From the NCBI GenBank assembly GCA_963825305.1, contig CAWGTA010000008.1, forward strand, positions 1,024,195 to 1,088,194: 64,000 nt of DNA, in the 5' to 3' direction. The notes under the pieces are model-generated. The model worked only from the letters and a program-made list of their open reading frames with translations. It searched no databases and was not told the DNA's origin. This DNA comes from PSRJ01 sp963825305. GTDB taxonomy: Bacteria > Acidobacteriota > Terriglobia > Bryobacterales > Bryobacteraceae. Made by a program: the position numbers and the translations under genes. Of this stretch, positions 52,401 to 61,090 are shown piece after piece. Within the stretch, counting starts at the first letter, position 1. Each line of letters starts with the position of its first letter.

Positions 52401-55164
52401 TGCGCCGCTCACCAGGTTGCCGAGAGAATCCTTCACTGTCGCCTGGAGCTGGCTGAAGACGGCGCCGATCGACACACTCTGCGGCGTGCCGCCGGTTGCG
52501 GTTATGACGGCCGGCGGTCCAGGCGTGACGGTTACCGTGGTGCTTGTGGTGGCATATCCCGGAGCCGACGCGGTAATGCTGACCGTGCCCACTCCCAGCC
52601 CGGTCACCTGCGGCTGCGTGGCGGGGGCCGTCTGCCCGGCCGCGATAAAGACACTGGCCGGCACCGTCGCCTTGGTCTGGTTCGCGCTGCCGAGAGTAAC
52701 GGTTACACCGCCGGCAGGAGCGACGGCCTGTAAACTTACGGCCAGGGTAACGGCTGGCTGTCCCGCCTGTACGGTAAGCGTGCTCGGCACAGTGATCAGC
52801 AGTAACTTCACCACCGTGACATTGGCGGTGAGGCTGCTATAACCCGGGACTGCGGCTCGGATGGCGGCGGTGCCCAGGGCACTTCCGATGATCTTAAACG
52901 ACGCGGTGGTGGCACCCGCCGGAATCGAGACGCTGGCGTCGGGTGTTACGATCCCGGTGGGATTGGCGCTCAGTGAAGCGACGACGGCGCTCGCCAATGG
53001 AACATTTAAGTTCACGTGGCCGGTGACCTGACCGGTTAAACCGACGGTGGGGGTATCCAGCGTAATCGTGGCGGTCGGGCGCACGACATTGACAGTGGCC
53101 GTGCCGGACGTGAAGCCTGATGCCGATCCGGTAATGGTGGTCGTGCCAGCGGCCACCGGGGTTATGGCGACGTTGGCGGAAGTGCCGTTGGCTGGAATCG
53201 TTACGCTGGCAGCCACTGTGGCGGCGCTCTTGTTACTGCTCGCCAAGGTTACGACCTGGCTAGATACCGCCGGGCTGGCCAGAGTTACGGTCAAAGTACT
53301 CGTGCCGGTAGTGCCCATATTCAGCGGATTGGGCGTCAAGGTGATGACTTTCGGACCTACTACGGTGATCTTGACCGTGCCAGGCGCGTTGCCGGTGGTG
53401 AGGCTGTCGCTGACGATTAACTGCACCACAAAGGTGCCGGCCACATCGGCCACAAACGTCGGCGCCACTGTATTCGCTCCCGAGAGGACAGCGGTGCTAC
53501 CGGTGGGCCGGCTGCTGAACGACCAGGAATAGTTGATGGTGTCGTGATCGGCGTCAGAGGAGCCGCTGCCGTCCAACAGCACATTCGCATTCAATAGCAC
53601 GCTCTGGTTGGGTCCCGCATTGGCCACCGGCGGGGTATCGACCGCGATCATGACCGTGGACGGGTCGCTGGGTAAAGTGCCGTTATTAACGATGAGTTGG
53701 GCGATATACGTGCCGGGGAGATCGGCCACAAACGTCGGCTTGGGCAGGTTGCTGGACAATACCGCGGTGCTGCCGGTGGGCTTGGTGGTGAGGGACCAGG
53801 CGTAAGTGAGCGTCAGATTCTGTGGGTCGAAGCTGGCCGAACCGTCGAGGCTGACGGTGGAGTTAGGAATCAGTTTCTGCGCGGGGCCGGCGACGGCTGT
53901 AGGCTTTTGAATGATACCCGTCGTGGAGATGGTTACGGTTGCGGGGCTGCTATTGTAGATGCCGTCGTTGACGATCAGTTGCGCGGTATAAGTGCCCACG
54001 ACATCGACTTGGAAACATGGGGTCGAATATCGCAGGGTTGCTCAGCGTCGCATTACTGGTGGCTGGCTTGGCAATCAGGCTCCAGAGGTAAGTCAGGGAA
54101 TCGCCATCCGCATCGCTTGAGTTGGAGCCATCCAACTGCACGACCGATCCGGTCGCCGCATTGCTTTGGAACGGTCCGGCAACGGCCACCGGCGGTGAGT
54201 CCTGGCCTATGGTCACGCTGGCAGGAGAGCTATTTTGCTTGCCATCGTTGACGATCAGCTGCACCACGTATTTACCGTGCATATCCGCTGTGAACGTGGG
54301 CGTAGGGGTGGTGGCGCCGCTAAGTACCGCGGAGCTACCGGTGGGAACCTGAGTGAACTGCCACGAGTAGGTGAGGGAGTCGCCATCCACATCGGACGAC
54401 TTACTGCCGTCCAAGGTCACCAGCGCGTTCAGGGCAACGCTCTGGTTCGGTCCCGCATTGGCGACCGGCGCTGTATCGGTGCTGACCGTGGTGGTCGCGG
54501 TGGAGCTGGCCGAGCCGTTGCTCACCGTCAATTTAACAATATAGGTGCCCGCGACATCCATTAGAAACGAGGGGCTGGCGGTTGTCGGGTTTACCAGCGT
54601 CGTGGCACTGGCGGCAGGCTTTGAGTTGAATGCCCAGCTGTAAGTCAACGTGCCGGTGCCGCTGGGATTGGTTGATTTGCTGCCGTCCAGGAAGACCGTG
54701 GTGTTTACTATGGCCGATTGGTTAGGTCCGGCGTTTGCGATGGGAGCAGTGGCGTCTGGAACAGCCTGGATCGTCCAGTGGAGGTCAGTTAGTTTGAACT
54801 GGACCGAGCGGTTTACTTGGATCGAGAACGTGTTCTTACTGGTGGATTGCCCGGCAGCCGGAACAGGCCCGAAATTCAGTGTGCTCTGGCCTGCGACCAA
54901 CTGAATATTCGACACTGTAACCGATAGGACGGCGGTTGCGGACTTTAATGCCGGACCGTTGTTCAGTAGATCGGCGCCATACGTATACTGCCACCAGTTC
55001 GTCTGCCCGCTGACCTGTTGGGAGTTCTTCAGAACGTAATTGGTAATGGATTGCTGCTGGGCGAAGCCCGCCCCAGCTGTCACAGCCAATATGAGGGCCC
55101 ATTTGGCAAAACGAGTTATTCCTTGGAGACCGATTCGTGGAAGTCCCATCTCTTCTCCTCGCAC
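49500..55164 (-). CDS. Large secreted PKD / bacterial Ig-like repeat protein, reading frame broken once
   Basis: About 1890 residues if repaired. A signal peptide (GITRFAKWALILAVTAGAGF) is followed by at least five PKD-like repeats, each with PVANAGPNQSV and LDGS(K/G)SSDxDGDxLTYSW. Next come bacterial Ig modules of the invasin (Big_1) type, such as GNLVSGAAVIFTAPASGPSG and GNPVSGATVTFTAPATGATA, and a third repeat type with VTITSSDPSKLLVS. The frame changes at about 54003: removing one T of a TTT run joins DPMF to QVDVVGTYTAQLIVNDG. No cell-wall or membrane anchor is seen at the C-terminus. Probably an extracellular adhesive or matrix protein. An alternative start is ATG 55149. Confidence 0.85.
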
Positions 55165-55234
55165 GGCGCCGATCGTGACACACTGGTGCCCAGATGAGGG
55201 TACGGTAAGGGGGGAGTAACTACAATTCTCCGGA

Positions 55235-55320
55235 TGGCATAGCCGTAAGACTTACGCCGCAGTAGGGCAAGGGGACGAAGGCTTTAGCACTTGCCGTGGC
55301 ATAGCCGCAAGACTTACGCC
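55235..55320. repeat. Direct repeat of a 24-bp palindromic unit
   Basis: TGGCATAGCCGTAAGACTTACGCC at 55235-55258 recurs with one change (T to C) at 55297-55320. Each unit contains the near-palindrome GGCATAGCCGTAAGACTTACGCC, able to form a small hairpin. The pair fills the gap between cimA and the PKD gene; the stretch between the units holds no gene. Confidence 0.75.
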
Positions 55321-55376
55321 AAGGTACTTTGCTCTAGGATTTTCCGGTTGCGGTTGGCGCGCTGGTACTAATCGAA

Positions 55377-56987
55377 CTATACACCCCAGCAGTAGTCTTC
55401 CACGGCTTTTTCGATCGAGTTATCCTGCTCGGTCAAGCGCATCAACTCCAGGCGGATCGCATCTACCAGCGCCTTCCAGCTAGCTTCGATTACGTTGTCG
55501 GAGACGCCCACCGTCGACCAGCTCTTGCGGTGGTCGGACCACTCGATCAGCACGCGCACATTGGCCGCAGTGCCTTGGTGCGAGTCCAGGACACGGACCT
55601 TGTAGTCAGTCAGCCGTACATCCGTGATTTGCGGGTATAACTTTGAGAGACACTTGCGGAGACACAGGTGTAACGCATTGAAAGGGCCGTGGCCCGTGGC
55701 AGTAGCCGAGTGGACCCCATCCTGGGCGCGCAGCGTTACCGTGGCGGTGGTGTGCGAGGGCGCTTGACCGCCGGCCCGGGTACTTACTTCGTAGCTATCC
55801 ACATCGAAAAATTGCATTCCCGGATGGAGCGCCTCGCGTACCAGAAGCTCGAAGGTTCCTTCCGCGGCTTCCAGCTCATAGCCCTCATATTCCATCTGCT
55901 TGATGCGCTCCAGCAGGCCGCGGCGCGCCTCCTCATCCAGACGGTCCGCCAAGCCGTGCTGCTTGAGCTTGTACATGATGTTGCCGCGCCCGGAGAGATC
56001 GCTCACCAGCACGCGCTGCCGGTTCCCCACTAGCTCCGGTGCAATGTGCTCGTAAGTGGCTGAGTCCTTCAAAACCGCGCTTACGTGCACGCCGCCCTTA
56101 TGCGCGAACGCGCTGCGGCCGAAGAAGGGCTGGTCGTTGCGCAGCGGCAGGTTGGCCAGCTCGGCGATAAATTTGCATACGGCGGCCAGGCTCGCCAGCT
56201 TCTCGGGCCCGATGGTCGTATGGCCGAGCTTCAATTCGAGGTTGGCCAGGACAGACCCGAGATTGGCATTGCCGCAGCGCTCGCCATAGCCGTTCATGCA
56301 ACCCTGCACATGGGTCGCGCCCGCCTCCACCGCGGCCAGCGCGTTGGCCACCGCCAACTCCGAATCGTTATGGGTGTGGATGCCGATGACGCCGCCAAAC
56401 CGCTTGCGTACTACCGACACCAACTCCGCGATCCGGCCGGTCATGGTGCCGCCGTTGGTATCGCACAGGCAGAGTACGTCCGCTCCTGACTGGTGCGCGG
56501 CTTCGAGAGTCTTGAGCGCATACGCGGAATCCGCCGCATAGCCGTCGAAGAAATGCTCGGCGTCATAGACCACTTCCCGACCGTGGTCCTTGAGGTACTT
56601 CACGGTGTCTGAGATCAGCGTGAGGTTCTCTTCGAGCGAGATCCCCAGCGCGCGCTTCACATGCAGATCCCAGGTCTTCCCAAAGACGGAAACCACCGGA
56701 GTGGCGGCCTCCACCAGGGCGTTGACATTGCGGTCTTCCTCGACCGGATTCCTGGCGAAACGGGTGGCCCCAAAGGCGGTCAGCTTGGCGTGCTTGAACT
56801 CCAGATCCCGCGCGCGGCTGAAGAATTCCTTGTCCTTCGGATTGGACCCCGGCCATCCGCCTTCAATGTAATCGATCCCCAGCTCGTCCAGCTTTTGGGC
56901 GATGACGAGCTTGTCATCCACCGAAAATGAGACGGCCTCGCCTTGCGTGCCGTCCCGAAGCGTTGTGTCGAACGTAGAGATCTTCAT
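55377..56987 (-). CDS. cimA: (R)-citramalate synthase
   Basis: 536 residues from the ATG at 56987. The DRE-TIM metallolyase domain has FDTTLRDGTQGEAVSFSVDD, YIEGGWPGSNPKDKEFF and VIGIHTHNDSELAVANALAA (the metal-binding HxH), then EAGATHVQGCMNGYGERCGN. The C-terminal regulatory domain is near YEVSTRAGGQAPSHTTATVT. The SNPKDKEFF stretch is characteristic of the citramalate synthase branch, not 2-isopropylmalate synthase. It condenses pyruvate with acetyl-CoA, the first step of threonine-independent isoleucine synthesis. Last in ilvBNC-cimA, which supports the call. Confidence 0.92.
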   Translation of the reverse strand: MKISTFDTTLRDGTQGEAVSFSVDDKLVIAQKLDELGIDYIEGGWPGSNPKDKEFFSRARDLEFKHAKLTAFGATRFARNPVEEDRNVNALVEAATPVVSVFGKTWDLHVKRALGISLEENLTLISDTVKYLKDHGREVVYDAEHFFDGYAADSAYALKTLEAAHQSGADVLCLCDTNGGTMTGRIAELVSVVRKRFGGVIGIHTHNDSELAVANALAAVEAGATHVQGCMNGYGERCGNANLGSVLANLELKLGHTTIGPEKLASLAAVCKFIAELANLPLRNDQPFFGRSAFAHKGGVHVSAVLKDSATYEHIAPELVGNRQRVLVSDLSGRGNIMYKLKQHGLADRLDEEARRGLLERIKQMEYEGYELEAAEGTFELLVREALHPGMQFFDVDSYEVSTRAGGQAPSHTTATVTLRAQDGVHSATATGHGPFNALHLCLRKCLSKLYPQITDVRLTDYKVRVLDSHQGTAANVRVLIEWSDHRKSWSTVGVSDNVIEASWKALVDAIRLELMRLTEQDNSIEKAVEDYCWGV

Positions 56988-57006
56988 AAGCACCTCAGGT
57001 CAAGTG

Positions 57007-57050
57007 CGCCGGGCAGAAGCCCGGCGGCGGGCCGGAAGGCCCGGCCCCAC
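57007..57050. repeat. GC-rich double hairpin downstream of ilvC, copy 1
   Basis: The unit GCGCCGGGCAGAAGCCCGGC plus GGCGGGCCGGAAGGCCCGGC and CCCAC folds into two adjacent hairpins. A second copy with three base changes lies upstream of ilvC at 58128-58171, so the gene is flanked by the same element. Confidence 0.75.
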
Positions 57051-57058
57051 CTGAACCG

Positions 57059-58102
57059 TTATTTTTTGGCCGCTACCGCCGCATCTTCCGGCACGCCGGC
57101 TTCTTTCTTCTTGCGCTTCAGGAAGGGCATCATCTCGCGCAGCTCGCGGCCCACCTGTTCCACCTTCTGATCGCGGCCGGCTTCGCGCATGGCCAGGAAC
57201 TTCTTGCGGCCGGTTTTGTTCTCGTCCATCCATTGGCGGGCGAATTCACCGGACTGAATCTCCGACAGAATCTTCTTCATCTCGGCGCGCGTCTGATCGT
57301 TGATGATGCGCGGGCCGCGCGTGTAGTCGCCGTACTCCGCGGTGTCCGATACCGAGTAGCGCATATAGCTGAGACCGCCTTCGTAAATCAGGTCGACGAT
57401 CAGCTTGACCTCGTGCAGGCACTCGAAATAAGCGATCTCGGGCGCGTAGCCGGCTTCCACCAGCGTTTCAAAACCGGCCCGGATGAGGGCGCTCACGCCG
57501 CCGCACAGCACGGTCTGCTCGCCGAACAGGTCGCTTTCGGTTTCTTCACGGAAGGTCGTCTCGATAACGCCCGCCTGCAGGCAGCCCAGCGCCAGGGCGT
57601 ATGCCAGCGCATCTTCGAGCGCATGCCCGGATGCGTCCTGGTGGATCGCCACCAGAGCCGGCACACCCACGCCTTCCACATACAATTCGCGCACGCGGTG
57701 TCCGGGCGCTTTGGGCGCGATCATGGAGACGTCCACGTCTTTCGGCGGCGTAATCTGCTTGAAGTGAATGTTGAAACCGTGCGCGAACATGAGCGTCTTG
57801 CCCGCGGTCATGTGCGGCGCGATCTCCTGGTTGTAGATGTCGCCCTGCAGGTGATCGTGCACCAGGATCATGACGATGTCGGCGGCCTTGGCGGCTTCGC
57901 CGGTGTTCATCACCTTGAGGCCAGAAGCTTCGGCCTTGGCCCGGGACTTGCTGCCGGGGTACAAGCCGACGATCACTTCCACGCCCGAATCGCGTAGGTT
58001 GAGGGCATGCGCATGTCCCTGGCTGCCGTAGCCGATGATCGCGACCGTGCGCCCCTTCAAGTGATTCAGATTTCCGTCTTTTTCGTAATAGCGTTTCGCC
58101 AT
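57059..58102 (-). CDS. ilvC: Ketol-acid reductoisomerase
   Basis: 347 residues from the ATG at 58102; the longer frame runs into the repeat upstream. The Rossmann motif is TVAIIGYGSQGHAHALNLRD near residue 20. The catalytic part has MIAPKAPGHRVRELYVEGVG, AGVIETTFREETESDLFGEQ (metal-binding Asp/Glu) and LCGGVSALIRAGFETLVEAG, then YFECLHEVKLIVDLIYEGG. The length is that of class I enzymes. It converts acetolactate to dihydroxyisovalerate (and the isoleucine analogue) with NADPH. The C-terminus has a short basic extension. Confidence 0.97.
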   Translation of the reverse strand: MAKRYYEKDGNLNHLKGRTVAIIGYGSQGHAHALNLRDSGVEVIVGLYPGSKSRAKAEASGLKVMNTGEAAKAADIVMILVHDHLQGDIYNQEIAPHMTAGKTLMFAHGFNIHFKQITPPKDVDVSMIAPKAPGHRVRELYVEGVGVPALVAIHQDASGHALEDALAYALALGCLQAGVIETTFREETESDLFGEQTVLCGGVSALIRAGFETLVEAGYAPEIAYFECLHEVKLIVDLIYEGGLSYMRYSVSDTAEYGDYTRGPRIINDQTRAEMKKILSEIQSGEFARQWMDENKTGRKKFLAMREAGRDQKVEQVGRELREMMPFLKRKKKEAGVPEDAAVAAKK

Positions 58103-58127
58103 GTCTACTCCAGTGTTTGCGAGTGGA

Positions 58128-58171
58128 GCGCCGGGCGGAAGCCCGGCGGCAGGCCGGAAGGCCTGGCCCCA
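58128..58171. repeat. GC-rich double hairpin upstream of ilvC, copy 2
   Basis: GCGCCGGGCGGAAGCCCGGC plus GGCAGGCCGGAAGGCCTGGC and CCCAC: the same two-hairpin unit as at 57007, same orientation. It lies between ilvN and ilvC. Confidence 0.75.
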
Positions 58172-58177
58172 CAAAGC

Positions 58178-58720
58178 TTAATGAATCGTCTCTTCCACCT
58201 TCGCCCCCGCCTTCGTGGGCACGGGGGGCTGCAGCTTCAGCTTCTTGGGCTCGAGGCCAATCGCCACGACGCCGGAACGCGTCACGTCGATTTCGCCATA
58301 GCTGCGCATCACATCCACAAACTCGTTTAACTTTTCTGGCGCGCCGGTCACTTCGATGGCGAATCCCTCGATGGATGAATCCACCACCCGGCCGCCGAAG
58401 ATTTCAGCCTCCTTCAACACCGCCGCCCGCGTATCCTGCGGCATGCGCACGCGCACCAGCAGCAGTTCGCGGAATACCGAGGGCGAATCGCTCAGATCCG
58501 TGGCCTGCAGCACGTTGATCAGCTTGTTCATCTGCTTGATCACTTGCTGCCGCAGCGTGGAATCGACCTCAACCACGATCGTCATGCGCGAAACCTCAGG
58601 ATCGAGCGTGCGCGCGACTGTCAGGCTCTCGATATTGTAGCCCCGCTGGCTCAGCAGTCCCGTGACCCGCATGAGCGCGCCGGCCTTATTTTCGAGGAGC
58701 AGGGAAATGACTTGCAACAT
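58178..58720 (-). CDS. ilvN: Acetolactate synthase small subunit
   Basis: 180 residues from the ATG at 58720. The N-terminal ACT domain reads MLQVISLLLENKAGALMRVT, GLLSQRGYNIESLTVARTLD and PEVSRMTIVVEVD; the C-terminal domain has LLLVRVRMPQDTRAAVLKEA and EIFGGRVVDSSIEGFAIEVT, then LNEFVDVMRSYGEIDVTRSG. It binds the end-product (valine) and activates the large subunit. It lies 13 bp after ilvB. Confidence 0.96.
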   Translation of the reverse strand: MLQVISLLLENKAGALMRVTGLLSQRGYNIESLTVARTLDPEVSRMTIVVEVDSTLRQQVIKQMNKLINVLQATDLSDSPSVFRELLLVRVRMPQDTRAAVLKEAEIFGGRVVDSSIEGFAIEVTGAPEKLNEFVDVMRSYGEIDVTRSGVVAIGLEPKKLKLQPPVPTKAGAKVEETIH

Positions 58721-58733
58721 GATTCGACCTCGG

Positions 58734-60470
<1,737 letters not shown>

Positions 60471-60497
60471 ATCGTTTGCCTCAAAAAAACTTGCCAC

Positions 60498-60544
60498 TAA
60501 ACGAAAAAGGCCATCAGCAGGCTTTGTCCGCCCCGCTGATGGCC
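60498..60544 (-). terminator. Intrinsic terminator of the ilv attenuator
   Basis: On the minus strand, GGCCATCAGC (60544-60535), a 16-nt loop and GCTGATGGCC (60518-60509), a perfect 10-bp stem, run into TTTTTCGTTT. It lies 28 nt before ilvB and 24 nt after the leader-peptide stop. Confidence 0.88.
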
Positions 60545-60579
60545 TTGGAAACTTTGTTTCCCCTGGCCTCAGACGGGGC
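60530..60579 (-). promoter_or_regulatory. Antiterminator pairing in the ilv leader
   Basis: GCCCCGTCTGAGGCC (60579-60565), which spans the last leader codons and the stop, can pair with GGCCATCAGCGGGGC (60544-60530), which is the 5' arm and loop of the terminator. Twelve of 15 positions pair, counting two G-U. The two structures exclude each other. Confidence 0.75.
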
Positions 60580-60676
60580 CGGATACGATGACTACGAGCA
60601 GAATAATGCCTACAGGAATACCGATGGTGCGGGAGAGAATGAAGCGGACCAGCCGACCTGTGAAGGCGTTGCCCAT
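60569..60676 (-). CDS. ilv operon leader peptide
   Basis: A 35-codon frame from ATG 60676 to TGA 60569. After MGNAFTGRLVRFILSRT it reads IGIPVGIILLVVIV and then SGPV: five Ile, four Val and two Leu in 14 codons, the amino acids made by this pathway. It is followed by a strong terminator and an antiterminator. This is the arrangement of enteric ilv leaders: slow translation of the Ile/Val/Leu run frees the antiterminator, and fast translation covers it and lets the terminator form. No strong ribosome binding site is visible; a leader of only about 11 nt is expected. Confidence 0.85.
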   Translation of the reverse strand: MGNAFTGRLVRFILSRTIGIPVGIILLVVIVSGPV

Positions 60677-60693
60677 GGGGAAACTTAAAGAAG

Positions 60694-60722
60694 AGTGTAC
60701 CGGACAAGTTTCTCAAATGCAA
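60694..60722 (-). promoter_or_regulatory. Sigma70-type promoter of the ilv operon
   Basis: On the minus strand TTGCAT (60722-60717), a 17-bp spacer and TACACT (60699-60694). Transcription would start near 60687, just before the leader peptide. Confidence 0.5.
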
Positions 60723-61090
60723 GCGGGACTAGCTATAAGTTTCGTTTATCGGCGGATGAAGGCGGGCGACTTGTGAACGGTGGCCGCCGGCCGCAACAAT
60801 GGGTTCGTTTTTTCCGGTCGGGTTTGTTCTGCGGATAGGATTCTCTTTGGTTTCAATGGATTGGTTTCGCAAAATGGGTTCGTTTGGTGTTTTCCCATTT
60901 TCACGCCGAACCCGACTGAGGCAGTCAATGGAAGGCGGTGGCAACAGGTTCCCTCCGCCTCCAGCTATAGCACGGACCGAGAGAAGGTCCCGCGACGCTG
61001 GCGATCGCCATCTCTAATATGAAGGCGGACAGCCCACAGCGTGCCGCATAGTTTGGAAGCCGGCAACCAGGCGGCACGCTGGGGAAACTT
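60723..61090. other. Non-coding stretch with degenerate GGGTTCGTTT repeats
   Basis: No convincing gene. Between 60801 and 60885 the motif GGGTTYGTTT recurs at 60801, 60820 and 60876, with weaker echoes at 60846 and 60858. The region is richer in T and poorer in GC than its surroundings. Its minus-strand translation gives repetitive TNP-type words, a known source of spurious gene calls. The rest is the upstream region of the ilv promoter and the 3' end of the next gene. Confidence 0.5.

Noticed and set aside
60473..60722. 84-codon N-terminal extension of ilvB
   Set aside because: It crosses the terminator, the leader peptide and the promoter; the peptide is Arg/His/Pro-rich and unlike any acetolactate synthase.
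60746..60928. Minus-strand frame with TNP-type repeated words
   Set aside because: A translation of a degenerate nucleotide repeat; no start signal and no domain-like composition.
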